DNA from: Ramlibacter tataouinensis TTB310
Lineage (GTDB): Bacteria > Pseudomonadota > Gammaproteobacteria > Burkholderiales > Burkholderiaceae_C
Direction: 5' to 3'
Assembly (NCBI RefSeq): GCF_000215705.1
Contig: NC_015677.1
Span: forward strand, 2,802,001-2,866,000
Length of the DNA stretch: 64,000 nt
Each line of letters begins with the position of its first letter. Positions within the stretch are counted from its first letter, which is position 1. The notes under the pieces were generated by a model. The model was not told the DNA's origin. It made no database searches and saw nothing but the letters and a program-made list of their open reading frames with translations. The position numbers were made by a program, and so were the translations under genes. Positions 21,735 through 30,627 of the stretch are shown here, one piece after another.

Positions 21735-22121
21735 ATGTTTTTCGCACCCGTCGTCCGCACCCGCGCCGTGGCCCCGGCCCATCGTTCGTTCGACCGCAGC
21801 TTCGAGCGCTTCGTCAACGACGCCTTCTTCGGCGCAGCCCCGGCCGCCCGCGGCCTGCACCTGCAGGAGGATGACAAGGCCTGGACCGTCACCCTGGACC
21901 TGCCCGGCATCGCCCGCGAGGACCTGAGCATCAACGTCGAAGGTTCCGTCGTGCGCATCGAGACCCGCCAGGAAGCCAAGCGCCAGTACAAGGCCGCCTA
22001 CGAGCTGCCCCAGGAAATCGACGTCGACGCCACCAGCGCCAAGCTGGAGAACGGCGTGCTGACGCTGGCTCTGGCCAAGAAGCAGCCGGTGAGCAACGCC
22101 CGCCAGATCCAGCTGAGCTGA
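21735..22121 (+). CDS. Small heat-shock protein, Hsp20/alpha-crystallin family
   Basis: This 128-residue holdase chaperone starts after a good RBS (AAGGAGA). An alpha-crystallin domain covers about residues 42-128 and contains WTVTLDLPGIAREDLSINVE and the conserved G-V-L of LENGVLTLALAKK. The C-terminal I-x-I/L anchor is short (IQL). It is divergent from the binding-protein gene with 111 nt between them. Confidence 0.93.
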   Translation: MFFAPVVRTRAVAPAHRSFDRSFERFVNDAFFGAAPAARGLHLQEDDKAWTVTLDLPGIAREDLSINVEGSVVRIETRQEAKRQYKAAYELPQEIDVDATSAKLENGVLTLALAKKQPVSNARQIQLS

Positions 22122-22205
22122 TCCCGGCGGGACGGGGCTGAGTCGCCTGGCCCGAACGGGCCCCCACGGCCCACCGGACGCCGCACGGTCGCCACAATCG
22201 GCGCC

Positions 22206-22985
22206 GTGCGGCGATTCTTTTTCTTCCCTGCCCTCCTCCTCCTGCTCGGCGCGGCCACGATCGCCGGCTGCGCGGCGTTGCGCGCGCCCACCGTGCCCAT
22301 GCCGACGCAGGTGGTGCGCGCGGCCTGCCCCGCCGACACCCTGCTGGTGCTGCTGCCCGGCGCCCATTCGTCCATCGACGAGTTCGAGCAGGACGGCGGC
22401 TGGCTCAGCGCGCTGCGCGCGCGCCGCATCGCGGCGGACGTGATGCTGGCCGATGCGCACATGGGCTACTACCGCGACCAGTCCGTGGTCGACCGGCTGC
22501 AGGCCGACGTGTTCGCGCAGGCGCGGGCGGCGGGCTACCGGCAGGTCTGGCTGGCCGGCATCTCGCTGGGCGGCTTCGGCTCGCTGCTCAACGAATGGGC
22601 GGTGCCGGGCCGCACCAGCGGGCTGATCGTGCTGGCGCCCTACCTGGGCGAGCCGCCGCTGATCAAGCAGATCGAGGCCGCCGGGGGCTTGCGCCGCTGG
22701 CAGCCGCCGGCACAGGCGCCGGATGCGGACGACCCGCTGGCCGAGGTCGAACTGCGGCTGTGGCGCTGGCTGCGGCAGCACACGGCCGGCGAGGCCGGCG
22801 CACGCCCGCCGCTGTACCTGGGCTACGGCACCGAGGACCGCTTCGCCCAGGGACACCGCCTGCTGGCGGCGGCCCTGCCGGCCGAGCGGGTGTTCACCAC
22901 GCCGGGCGGCCACGACTGGCCGCAATGGCGGCGCCTGTGGCTGCAGGTGCTGGAGCGGGTGCCGCTGCCGCGCTGCGCAGCCTGA
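22206..22985 (+). CDS. Putative lipoprotein, alpha/beta hydrolase fold
   Basis: This 259-residue protein starts at GTG. A lipoprotein signal (RRFFFFPALLLLLGAATIAG) ends at C22 in the lipobox IAGC. A hydrolase fold follows, with nucleophile S120 in AGISLGGFG, a likely acid in YGTEDRF and a His in GGHDWPQW near the C-terminus. It is probably an outer- or inner-membrane-bound esterase; the substrate is unknown. It runs toward tsaD, leaving 13 nt between their stops. Confidence 0.78.
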   Translation: MRRFFFFPALLLLLGAATIAGCAALRAPTVPMPTQVVRAACPADTLLVLLPGAHSSIDEFEQDGGWLSALRARRIAADVMLADAHMGYYRDQSVVDRLQADVFAQARAAGYRQVWLAGISLGGFGSLLNEWAVPGRTSGLIVLAPYLGEPPLIKQIEAAGGLRRWQPPAQAPDADDPLAEVELRLWRWLRQHTAGEAGARPPLYLGYGTEDRFAQGHRLLAAALPAERVFTTPGGHDWPQWRRLWLQVLERVPLPRCAA

Positions 22986-22998
22986 AGGCGCGCCCGCT

Positions 22999-24039
22999 TC
23001 AGGCCGCCACGATCTCGTGCAGCGGCCAGCGCGGCTTGACGTCGAAGGCGTAGTCGGTGCTCGCCTGCTGCGCCCCGGCGGCCAGCCGCATCGCGGCCGC
23101 CATGGCGATCATGGCGCCGTTGTCGGTGCACAGCGCCAGCTCCGGGTAGTGCACCCGCACGCCGAGCCGGGCGCAAGCCGCATCCAGCTGCTCGCGCAGC
23201 CGCCGGTTGGCGCCCACGCCGCCAGCCACCACCAGGCGCTGCAGGCCGGTCTCCTGCAGCGCGGCCAGCGATTTCCTGAGCAGCACCTCCACGATGGCCG
23301 CCTCGGTCGAGGCCGCCAGGTCGGCCTTGCGCGCGGGCAGCCCCTCGCCCAGCTTCCTGGCCTGGGTCAGCACCGCCGTCTTCAGGCCGGCGAACGAGAA
23401 GTCCAGGTCGCCGCTGTGCAGCAGCGGGCGCGGCAGCTTGAACGCCTGGGCATCGCCCTGCTCGGCCAGGCGGGACAGCGCCGGCCCGCCTGGGTAGCCC
23501 AGGCCCAGCAGCTTCGCCGACTTGTCGAAGGCCTCGCCGGCGGCGTCGTCGATGGTCTCGCCCAGCAGCTGGTAGCGGCCCACGCCTTCCACCCGCATCA
23601 GCTGGGTGTGGCCGCCGGACACCAGCAGGGCGACGAAGGGGAACCCGGGCGGGTCGGCGCTGAGGAAGGGCGACAGCAGATGCCCTTCCAGGTGGTGCAC
23701 GCCCAGCACCGGCTTGCCCAGGGCGGCGCCCAGGGCGCAGGCCACGCCCGCGCCCACCAGCAGCGCGCCGGCCAGGCCGGGGCCGCGGGTGTAGGCCACC
23801 ACGTCGACCTCGGGCAGCCGGCGCCCGGCGTCGGCCAGCACCCGCGTGGCCAGCGGCAGCACGCGGCGGATGTGGTCGCGGCTGGCCAGCTCGGGCACCA
23901 CGCCGCCGTAGGCCTGGTGCATGTCGATCTGGCTGTGCAGGGCATGCGACAGCAGGCGCGGCACGGCGATGCCGGCGGCCTCGACCAGGGCGACGCCGGT
24001 TTCGTCGCAGGAGGATTCGATGCCCAGGACAAGCATCAC
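22999..24039 (-). CDS. tsaD: tRNA N6-adenosine threonylcarbamoyltransferase
   Basis: This 346-residue enzyme transfers the threonylcarbamoyl group to A37 of ANN-reading tRNAs. ASKHA-fold motifs are visible: [17 protein letters not shown] at the N-terminus, metal ligands in [26 protein letters not shown], and [15 protein letters not shown]. Length is standard. It is divergent from nasT with 72 nt between starts. Confidence 0.98.
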   Translation of the reverse strand: MMLVLGIESSCDETGVALVEAAGIAVPRLLSHALHSQIDMHQAYGGVVPELASRDHIRRVLPLATRVLADAGRRLPEVDVVAYTRGPGLAGALLVGAGVACALGAALGKPVLGVHHLEGHLLSPFLSADPPGFPFVALLVSGGHTQLMRVEGVGRYQLLGETIDDAAGEAFDKSAKLLGLGYPGGPALSRLAEQGDAQAFKLPRPLLHSGDLDFSFAGLKTAVLTQARKLGEGLPARKADLAASTEAAIVEVLLRKSLAALQETGLQRLVVAGGVGANRRLREQLDAACARLGVRVHYPELALCTDNGAMIAMAAAMRLAAGAQQASTDYAFDVKPRWPLHEIVAA

Positions 24040-24111
24040 GGCAGTGTAGGCCGGGCGCCGCCGCCAGCGGGGCGTCGGGGCTTTGGCGCGATTCTTGCGC
24101 GCGACGCCCGC

Positions 24112-24738
24112 ATGACCGAGGCTTTACGCATCGTGGTGGTGGCGCCCGACCTGGTGGTCAGCGACCCCGGGGACGAGCATGCCGTGCAGCAGGCCGAACG
24201 ATCGCGCTCGCTGCGCATCGGCCTGCTGGAGAACGGCTTCAACCTGATCGCCACCCTGCCGGCCGACGTGTTCCTGGCCGAGCGCATCGCCCAGCTGCAG
24301 CCGGACATGATCATCGTGGACGCCGAGAGCGCCGCGCGCGACGCGCTGGAGCACGTGGTGATGGCCACGCGCGACGAGCGCCGGCCCATCGTGCTGTTCA
24401 CCAACGACGAGGACACCCGCCACGTCCGGGACGCGGTGGCCGCGGGCGTGTCGGCCTACATCGTGGCCGGGCTGGCGTCCGAGCGCATCCGCCCCATCCT
24501 GCATGTGGCCATGGCGCGCTTCCAGCACGAGCAGGCGCTGCGCCGCGAGCTGGCCGACGCGCGCTCCGAGCTGGCCGGGCGCAAGACCATCGAGCGGGCC
24601 AAGGGCCTGCTGATGCGGCGCCAGGGCCTGTCCGAGACCGAGGCCTACGAGAAGCTGCGCAAGACCGCCATGGACAAGGGCCTGAAGCTGGCCGAGGTGG
24701 CGCAGCGCATCCTGGACGTGGCCGACCTGCTCGGCTGA
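24112..24738 (+). CDS. nasT: ANTAR-domain antitermination regulator, NasT type
   Basis: This 208-residue protein has an N-terminal receiver-like domain (acceptor-like D70 in MIIVDAES, with D13 upstream) and a C-terminal ANTAR RNA-binding domain at about 146-207 ([20 protein letters not shown] through [10 protein letters not shown]). NasT proteins bind paired hexaloop hairpins in leader RNA and let polymerase pass a terminator when nitrate or nitrite is present. That target lies just downstream, before nrtA. The usual partner NasS, a cytoplasmic nitrate sensor, is not encoded next to it. A hairpin overlapping an NtrC-like site follows its stop. Confidence 0.93.
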   Translation: MTEALRIVVVAPDLVVSDPGDEHAVQQAERSRSLRIGLLENGFNLIATLPADVFLAERIAQLQPDMIIVDAESAARDALEHVVMATRDERRPIVLFTNDEDTRHVRDAVAAGVSAYIVAGLASERIRPILHVAMARFQHEQALRRELADARSELAGRKTIERAKGLLMRRQGLSETEAYEKLRKTAMDKGLKLAEVAQRILDVADLLG

Positions 24739-24755
24739 TGCGCTGCCGTGGTGCA
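24739..24755. promoter_or_regulatory. NtrC-type enhancer site
   Basis: TGCGCT-N5-GGTGCA resembles the NtrC dyad consensus (TGCACC-N5-GGTGCA): the right half is exact and the left half has two changes. It lies about 110 nt upstream of a sigma-54 promoter, a normal enhancer distance. The same bases form an 8-bp stem-loop (24739-24760) at the end of nasT. Confidence 0.55.
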
Positions 24756-24855
24756 GCGCACAAAACGGGTGCGCCGCTGGGCTTCAGGCGTCGAACCGGC
24801 TCCCCGGCCCTTGTCCTTACTGGCCGGCAGCTCCTGAAACCATAGCAGGCGGGTG

Positions 24856-24872
24856 TGGCACACCGCTTGCAT
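24856..24872 (+). promoter_or_regulatory. Sigma-54 (-24/-12) promoter of the nitrate assimilation operon
   Basis: TGGCAC-N5-TTGCAT matches the RpoN consensus at every conserved base, with GG and GC ten bases apart. The predicted start of transcription, about 12 nt after the -12 GC, falls near 24882, exactly where the first leader hairpin begins. Confidence 0.85.
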
Positions 24873-24881
24873 CATGGAGCG

Positions 24882-24928
24882 CATCAACCGACGAAGGTTG
24901 GATGGCCACCCCGCTTCAACGGCGAAGC
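24882..24928 (+). promoter_or_regulatory. Tandem hexaloop hairpins, predicted NasT/ANTAR RNA target
   Basis: Hairpin P1 (24882-24904) has stem AACC/GGTT extended by CATC/GATG around one bulged G, with loop GACGAA. Hairpin P2 (24913-24928) has stem GCTTC/GAAGC with loop AACGGC. Known ANTAR targets are two such hairpins with six-base loops that keep A1 and G4; P2 fits both positions and P1 keeps G4 only. They lie at the very 5' end of the predicted transcript, before a terminator. Confidence 0.75.
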
Positions 24929-24949
24929 ACCGGGCGGCCGCACCGGACG

Positions 24950-24998
24950 AAGGCGTCCCCACCCACGGGTTTCCCGTGCGCGTGCGGACGCCTTTTTT
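24950..24998 (+). terminator. Intrinsic terminator in the nrt/nir/nas leader
   Basis: The stem AAGGCGTCC / GGACGCCTT (24950-24958 with 24986-24994) runs straight into a T6 tract (24993-24998) and then GTTGTTTGT. The loop holds a second hairpin CACGGG-TTT-CCCGTG. It lies 32 nt before the nrtA ATG and after the two ANTAR hairpins, so it is the likely point of NasT-controlled readthrough. Confidence 0.85.
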
Positions 24999-25029
24999 GT
25001 TGTTTGTCTCGTTGCTGGAGCTGCCCGTG

Positions 25030-26286
25030 ATGCCCGACCTGCTGAAAACCAAACTCTCGCGCCGCAGCGTGCTGCAGGCCGTGGCCGTCGGCGCGGCCGG
25101 CGTCTCGCCGGCCTTGCGCACCGCGGTCTACGCCCAGGGATCGGACGCGCCGGAGAAGAAGGAAGTGAAGATCGGCTTCATCCCGCTGACCGACTGCGCC
25201 AGCGTGGTGATGGCCTCGGTGTTGGGCATCGACCAGAAGTACGGCGTCAAGATCATCCCCACCAAGGAAGCCAGCTGGGCCGGCGTGCGCGACAAGCTGG
25301 TCAACGGCGAGCTGGACATGGCCCACGTGCTGTGGGGCCTGGTCTACGGCGTGCACATGGGGACGGCCGGTCCGAAGAAGGACATGGCCGTGCTGATGAA
25401 CCTGAACCACAACGGGCAGGCCATCACGCTGTCGAAGAAGTTGGCCGACAAGGGCGCGGTGGACGGCGCCTCGCTGGCCAGGGTGATGGCCGCCGACAGG
25501 CGCGAGTACACCTTCGCCCAGACCTTCCCCACCGGCACCCACGCCATGTGGCTCTACTACTGGCTGGCGGCCTACGGCATCCACCCGATGAAGGACGCCA
25601 AGATCATCACGGTGCCGCCGCCCCAGATGGTGGCCAACATGCGCGTGGGCAACATGGACGGCTTCTGCGTGGGCGAGCCCTGGGGCCACCGCGCCATCAT
25701 GGACGGCATCGGCATCACGGCGGTGACCACCCAGGACATCTGGCGCGACCATCCGGAGAAGGCGCTGGGCACCACGGCGGACTTCGTCAGGAAGTACCCG
25801 AACACCGCCCGCGCGGTGACGGCAGCCATCATCGAGGCCGGCAAGTGGATCGACGCCGGCCTGCAGAACAAGAACAGGATGGCCGAGACCGTGGCCGACA
25901 AGGCCTACGTCAACACCAGCGTGGACGCCATCAACCAGCGCATCCTGGGCCGCTACCAGAACGGCCTGGGCCGGACCTGGGACGACCCGAACCACATGAA
26001 GTTCTTCAACGACGGCTCGGTGAACTTCCCCTACCTGTCCGACGGCATGTGGTTCCTGACCCAGCACAAGCGCTGGGGCCTGGTCAAGGAGCACCCGGAC
26101 TACCTGGGCATCGCCCGGCAGATCAACCAGGTCGACCTCTACAAGCAGGCCGCGGCGGCTGCCAGGGTGCCGGTGCCCAGGGAGGCCATGCGCAGCAGCA
26201 AGATGGTCGACGGCGTGGTGTGGGACGGCAAGGACCCGAGGAAGTACGCCGAGTCGTTCAAGGTCAACGCCGCGTCGGCGGCGTAA
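25030..26286 (+). CDS. nrtA: Nitrate ABC transporter, substrate-binding protein (NrtA/CmpA family)
   Basis: This 418-residue protein starts with a twin-arginine signal (KLSRRSVLQAVAVGAAGVSP) and belongs to the NrtA/CmpA family: VKIGFIPLTDCASVVMA, then MAHVLWGLVYGVHMG and NMDGFCVGEPWGHRA. It delivers nitrate (or nitrite) to the NrtB permease. The exported form argues against it being the cytoplasmic NasS sensor, which is a close relative. It is the first gene after the regulated leader; GGAG lies a little before the ATG. Confidence 0.88.
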   Translation: MPDLLKTKLSRRSVLQAVAVGAAGVSPALRTAVYAQGSDAPEKKEVKIGFIPLTDCASVVMASVLGIDQKYGVKIIPTKEASWAGVRDKLVNGELDMAHVLWGLVYGVHMGTAGPKKDMAVLMNLNHNGQAITLSKKLADKGAVDGASLARVMAADRREYTFAQTFPTGTHAMWLYYWLAAYGIHPMKDAKIITVPPPQMVANMRVGNMDGFCVGEPWGHRAIMDGIGITAVTTQDIWRDHPEKALGTTADFVRKYPNTARAVTAAIIEAGKWIDAGLQNKNRMAETVADKAYVNTSVDAINQRILGRYQNGLGRTWDDPNHMKFFNDGSVNFPYLSDGMWFLTQHKRWGLVKEHPDYLGIARQINQVDLYKQAAAAARVPVPREAMRSSKMVDGVVWDGKDPRKYAESFKVNAASAA

Positions 26287-26299
26287 GGGGCACAGGCAC

Positions 26300-27244
26300 A
26301 TGGTCAGCGCCGTTTTCCACGACCCCCGCCCCGCGCCCGCGGCCGCTCCCTCCCCTTCCGGGGGAGGGTCGGGATGGGGGCAGGCTGCCAACGAACCTGC
26401 TACCGCCTCCACCCCCGCCCTCCCCGAGAGGAGGAGGGGGAGGGAGAAAAGAGCTCCCTTCGCCTGGCGCGACCTGTGGCTGCGCGTGCTGCCGCCGCTG
26501 TTCGGCCTGGGCCTGCTGCTCGTGGTGTGGCAGATGGTCTCCATCCAGTCGGCCGGCAGCATCCCCTCGCCACTGGAGACCGGCCGGCAGGCCGTCAGCG
26601 TGTTCAGCGACCCGTTCTACTCCAACGGCCCGAACGACCAGGGCGTGGGCTGGAACGTGCTGTCCTCGCTCAAGCGGGTGGCCATGGGCTTCGGCCTGGC
26701 GGCGCTGGTGGGCATCCCGCTGGGCTTCATGATCGGCCGCTTCACCTTCCTGGCGCGGATGTTCGGGCCCCTGATCAGCCTGCTGCGGCCGGTGTCGCCG
26801 CTGGCTTGGCTGCCGATCGGCCTGCTGGTGTTCAAGGGCGCCAACCCGGCGGCGATCTGGACCATCTTCATCTGCTCCATCTGGCCCATGATCATCAACA
26901 CCGCGGTGGGCGTGCAGCGCGTGCCGCAGGACTACCTGAACGTGGCGCGGGTGCTGAACCTGTCCGAGTGGAAGGTCGTCACGCGCATCCTGTTCCCCGC
27001 CGTGCTGCCCTACATGCTGACCGGCGTGCGCCTGGCCGTGGGCACGGCCTGGCTGGTGATCGTGGCCGCCGAGATGCTGACCGGCGGCGTCGGCATCGGC
27101 TTCTGGGTCTGGGACGAGTGGAACAACCTCAACGTCAAGAACATCATCATCGCCATCTTCGTGATCGGCGTCGTCGGCCTGGTGCTGGAGGCCGCGCTGG
27201 TCAGGCTGGCCACCGCCTTCACCTTCGAGGAGGTCAAGCCGTGA
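26300..27244 (+). CDS. nrtB: Nitrate ABC transporter, permease protein
   Basis: This 314-residue inner-membrane permease of the NrtB/SsuC type has six or so helices and the ATPase-contact loop near LNVARVLNLSEWKVVTRILF. The first 55 residues before the first helix (LRVLPPLFGLGLLLVVWQMV) are unusual: Pro/Gly/Ser/Arg-rich and coded by a GC-rich palindromic repeat at about 26348-26444. The true family start may lie after it. The 3' end overlaps the ATPase gene as GTGA. Confidence 0.88.
   Translation: MVSAVFHDPRPAPAAAPSPSGGGSGWGQAANEPATASTPALPERRRGREKRAPFAWRDLWLRVLPPLFGLGLLLVVWQMVSIQSAGSIPSPLETGRQAVSVFSDPFYSNGPNDQGVGWNVLSSLKRVAMGFGLAALVGIPLGFMIGRFTFLARMFGPLISLLRPVSPLAWLPIGLLVFKGANPAAIWTIFICSIWPMIINTAVGVQRVPQDYLNVARVLNLSEWKVVTRILFPAVLPYMLTGVRLAVGTAWLVIVAAEMLTGGVGIGFWVWDEWNNLNVKNIIIAIFVIGVVGLVLEAALVRLATAFTFEEVKP
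26348..26444. repeat. Palindromic repeat inside the 5' end of nrtB
   Basis: It holds two stem-loops with the same arm CCCTCCCC/GGGGAGGG (26348-26355 with 26361-26368; 26418-26425 with 26437-26444). Such CCCTCCCC/GGGGAGGG elements are usually intergenic in Burkholderiales and related bacteria (from memory). Here the sequence is read through in frame, giving residues about 16-49 of the permease. Confidence 0.6.
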
Positions 27245-28056
27245 ACGAGAACCTGACTTCCCGGTACATCCAGGTCCAGGGCGTGGGCCAGACCTTCAAG
27301 ACTGCCAACGGATCCTTCGTCGCGCTCGAGGACATCCACCTCACGGTGGCCAAGGGCGAATTCGTGGCGCTGATCGGCCATTCGGGCTGCGGCAAGTCCA
27401 CCTTGCTGAACCTGATCGCCGGCCTGACGCGCCCGACCCGGGGCAGCCTGATCTGCGCCAACCGCGAGATCGCCGGCCCCGGCCCCCAGCGCGCCGTGGT
27501 GTTCCAGAACCACTCGCTGCTGCCCTGGCTCACCTGCTTCGAGAACGTGCACCTGGCGGTGGAGCGCGTGTTCGGCGCCGCCGAGACCCGGGCCCAGCTC
27601 AAGGCCCGCACCGAGGCGGCGCTGGACTTGGTCGGCCTGGGTCACGCCGCGGCCAGGCGGCCGGGCGAGATCTCGGGCGGCATGAAGCAGCGCGTGGGCA
27701 TCGCCCGCGCGCTGTCCATGCAGCCCCAGGTGCTGCTGATGGACGAGCCCTTCGGCGCGCTGGACGCCCTGACCCGCGCCCGGCTGCAGGACGAGCTGCT
27801 GCAGATCGTGGCCGCCACCCGGAGCACCGTGGTCATGGTCACGCACGACGTGGACGAGGCCGTGCTGCTGGCCGACCGCATCGTGATGATGACCAACGGC
27901 CCGGCCGCCACCATCGGCGAGATCCTCAGCGTCGGGTTGCCGCGGCCGCGCAGCCGCGTCGCGCTGGCCGAGGACGCGCGCTACCTGCACTGCCGCAAGG
28001 CGGTGATCGACTTCCTCTACACCCGCCAGGCCCCCGCCCCGAAGCTGGCCGCCTAA
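27241..28056 (+). CDS. nrtD: Nitrate ABC transporter, ATP-binding protein
   Basis: This 271-residue ABC ATPase powers the NrtAB importer. It has Walker [11 protein letters not shown]-loop [12 protein letters not shown], signature ISGGMKQR, Walker [13 protein letters not shown] and switch His in MVTHDVDEA. It starts at a GTG overlapping the permease stop. It is the short NrtD-type form without the NrtC C-terminal sensor domain. The family (NrtCD/SsuB/TauB) is clear; the substrate follows from context. Confidence 0.9.
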   Translation: MNENLTSRYIQVQGVGQTFKTANGSFVALEDIHLTVAKGEFVALIGHSGCGKSTLLNLIAGLTRPTRGSLICANREIAGPGPQRAVVFQNHSLLPWLTCFENVHLAVERVFGAAETRAQLKARTEAALDLVGLGHAAARRPGEISGGMKQRVGIARALSMQPQVLLMDEPFGALDALTRARLQDELLQIVAATRSTVVMVTHDVDEAVLLADRIVMMTNGPAATIGEILSVGLPRPRSRVALAEDARYLHCRKAVIDFLYTRQAPAPKLAA

Positions 28057-28070
28057 GGAGACAAGAAGCC

Positions 28071-30554
28071 ATGGACATGCGGGTTCAGCCGCGCGGGAAG
28101 CTGGTCATGGTCGGCAACGGCATGGCCGGCGTGCGCACCCTGGAGGAGCTGCTCAAGGTGGCGCCCGGGATGTACGACATCACGGTGTTCGGCGCCGAGC
28201 CGCACCCCAACTACAACCGCATCCTGCTGTCGCCGGTGCTGGCCGGCGAGCAGACGCTCCAGGACATCGTCCTGAACTCGTGGGACTGGTACCGCGACAA
28301 CGACATCCGGCTGCATGCCGGCAAGAAGGTGGTCGCGGTGGACCGGGCGCGGCGCATCGTTCGCGCGGCCGACGGCACCGAGGCGCCTTACGACCGCCTG
28401 CTGCTGGCCACCGGCTCCAACCCTTTCCTGCTGCCGGTGCCGGGCAAGGACCTGCCGGGCGTGGTCGCCTACCGCGACATCGCGGACACGCAGGCCATGA
28501 TCGATGCCGCCGCGAGATACAGGAAGGCGGTCGTCATCGGCGGCGGCCTCCTCGGCCTGGAAGCGGCCAACGGCCTGCTGAAGCGCGGCATGGACGTCAG
28601 CGTGGTCCATACCGGACCCTGGCTGATGGAGCGGCAGCTGGACGAAGTGGCCGGCCAGCTGTTGCGCCAATCCCTGGAGGAGCGCGGCCTGAAGTTCCTG
28701 CTGGGCGCCCAGACCCGGGAGCTGGTGGCGGGCGAGGACGGCCGCGTGGCCGGTGTGCGCTTCAAGGACGGCAGCGAGCTCGAGGCCCGGCTGGTGGTGA
28801 TGGCCGTGGGCATCCGTCCCAACACCGAGCTGGCGCAGGCCATGGGCCTGCACCTGAACCGCGGCGTCGTGGTGCACGACACCCTGCAGACCGTGACCGA
28901 CGCGCGCATCTGGGCGGTGGGCGAATGCGCCGCGCACCGCGGCATCGCCTACGGCCTGGTGGCGCCGCTGTTCGAGCAGGCCAAGGTGGCGGCCAACCAC
29001 CTGGCGCAATTCGGGATCGGCCGCTACACCGGATCGCTCACCTCCACCAAGCTCAAGGTCACGGGCATCGACCTGTTCTCCGCCGGCAACTTCACCGGCG
29101 GCGAAGGATGCGAGGAGATCGTGATGAGCGATCCCTTCGGCGGCGTCTACAAGAAGCTGGTGATCCAGGACGACAGGCTGGTGGGCGCCTGCCTGTACGG
29201 CGACACGGTGGACGGCCGCTGGTACTTCCAGCTGCTGCGCGAGGGCCGCAGCATCGCCGACATCCGCGACAAGCTGATGTTCGGCGAATCGAACATCGGC
29301 GACACCGGCCACGAGGGCCACAGCAAGCCCGCCGCCATGGCCGACGATGCCGAGGTCTGCGGCTGCAACGGCGTCAGCAAGGGCGCCATCTGCAAGGCCA
29401 TCCAGGACAAGGGCCTGTTCACCCTCCATGACGTGCGCCAGCACACCAAGGCCAGCGCGAGCTGCGGCTCCTGCACCGGCCTGGTCGAGCAGATCATCAT
29501 GTCCACCGCCGGCGGCGACTACTCGGCAGCGCCCCGGAAGAAGGCGATGTGCGGCTGCACCGACCACGGCCACCAGGACGTGCGCGACGCGATCAAGGCC
29601 AACCGCCTGCTGTCCATCGCCCAGGTCCGGCAGTTCATGGACTGGCGCACGCCCGACGGCTGCGCCAGCTGCCGCCCGGCCCTGAACTACTACCTGCTGT
29701 CCACCTGGCCCAAGGAGGCGCGGGACGACCCGCAGAGCCGCTACATCAACGAGCGCTCGCACGCCAACATCCAGAAGGACGGCACCTACTCGGTGATCCC
29801 GCGCATGTGGGGCGGCGAGACCACGGCCGCCGAGCTGCGCCGCATCGCCGACGTGGTGGACAAGTACCGGATCCCGACCGTGAAGGTGACCGGCAGCCAG
29901 CGCATCGACCTGCTGGGCGTGAAGAAGGAGGACCTGCCGAATGTCTGGAAGGACATCGGCATGCCTTCGGGCCATGCCTACGCCAAGGCGCTGCGCACGG
30001 TGAAGACCTGCGTGGGCAGCGAGTGGTGCCGCTTCGGCACGCAGGACAGCACGCAGATGGGCAAGGACCTGGAACGCGCCCTGTGGCGCATGTACGCGCC
30101 GCACAAGGTCAAGCTGGCCGTCTCCGGCTGCCCGCGCAACTGCGCCGAGTCCGGCATCAAGGACGTGGGCGTCATCGGCGTCGACTCCGGCTGGGAGGTC
30201 TACGTCGGCGGCAACGGCGGCATCAAGACCGAGGTGGCGCAGTTCCTGGTCAAGCTCAAGACCGCCGCCGAGGTGCTGGAGTACAGTGGGGCCTTCCTGC
30301 AGCTCTACCGTGAGGAAGGCTGGTACCTGGAGCGCACGGTGCATTACCTCCACCGCGTCGGCCTGGACCATGTGAAGAAGCGGATCCTGCAGGACCCGCA
30401 GGGCCGCCAGGCCCTGTGGGAGCGCCTGCAGTTCAGCCTGGACGGCGAACCGGACCCCTGGTTCGAATTCGACCAGGCTGCGGTGGACGGTCGGCAATTC
30501 GACCGGCTCCAACCGCACCCGGCAGCGATCTCGCGAGAGAGCGCCTCGGCATAA
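28071..30554 (+). CDS. nirB: Assimilatory nitrite reductase [NAD(P)H], large subunit
   Basis: This 827-residue enzyme reduces nitrite to ammonia in the cytoplasm using NAD(P)H, FAD, iron-sulfur centres and siroheme. Domains in order are: an FAD/NAD-binding pyridine nucleotide-disulfide reductase part (LVMVGNGMAGVRTLEELLKV at the start), two BFD-like [2Fe-2S] regions (CGCNGVSKGAICKA...CGSCTG and CGCTDHGHQDVRDA...CASCRP), and sulfite/nitrite reductase half domains with the siroheme/[4Fe-4S] ligands in TCVGSEWCRFGTQDS and SGCPRNCAES. It starts 14 nt after nrtD. Its small subunit nirD follows only after one extra gene. Confidence 0.97.
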   Translation: MDMRVQPRGKLVMVGNGMAGVRTLEELLKVAPGMYDITVFGAEPHPNYNRILLSPVLAGEQTLQDIVLNSWDWYRDNDIRLHAGKKVVAVDRARRIVRAADGTEAPYDRLLLATGSNPFLLPVPGKDLPGVVAYRDIADTQAMIDAAARYRKAVVIGGGLLGLEAANGLLKRGMDVSVVHTGPWLMERQLDEVAGQLLRQSLEERGLKFLLGAQTRELVAGEDGRVAGVRFKDGSELEARLVVMAVGIRPNTELAQAMGLHLNRGVVVHDTLQTVTDARIWAVGECAAHRGIAYGLVAPLFEQAKVAANHLAQFGIGRYTGSLTSTKLKVTGIDLFSAGNFTGGEGCEEIVMSDPFGGVYKKLVIQDDRLVGACLYGDTVDGRWYFQLLREGRSIADIRDKLMFGESNIGDTGHEGHSKPAAMADDAEVCGCNGVSKGAICKAIQDKGLFTLHDVRQHTKASASCGSCTGLVEQIIMSTAGGDYSAAPRKKAMCGCTDHGHQDVRDAIKANRLLSIAQVRQFMDWRTPDGCASCRPALNYYLLSTWPKEARDDPQSRYINERSHANIQKDGTYSVIPRMWGGETTAAELRRIADVVDKYRIPTVKVTGSQRIDLLGVKKEDLPNVWKDIGMPSGHAYAKALRTVKTCVGSEWCRFGTQDSTQMGKDLERALWRMYAPHKVKLAVSGCPRNCAESGIKDVGVIGVDSGWEVYVGGNGGIKTEVAQFLVKLKTAAEVLEYSGAFLQLYREEGWYLERTVHYLHRVGLDHVKKRILQDPQGRQALWERLQFSLDGEPDPWFEFDQAAVDGRQFDRLQPHPAAISRESASA

Positions 30555-30627
30555 CGAGAAGCGTCGATGAGCTGTCACACGTTGTCAGGGAAAAAAAGCT
30601 CTCCATTCGATCAACGAAGGACTTCCC

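Noticed and set aside
22141..22165. GGCCCG/CGGGCC after the Hsp20 gene as a terminator
   Set aside because: The loop would be only two bases and no T-run follows; too weak to list.
24739..24760. Stem-loop after nasT considered as its terminator
   Set aside because: No T-tract follows (CAAAAC on the plus strand), and the position and half-sites fit an NtrC enhancer better. It may still shape the 3' end.
28053..30578. 841-codon minus-strand frame opposite nirB
   Set aside because: It is an antisense shadow with low-complexity His/Ala/Val/Gln content and no motif; nirB has all its cofactor motifs.
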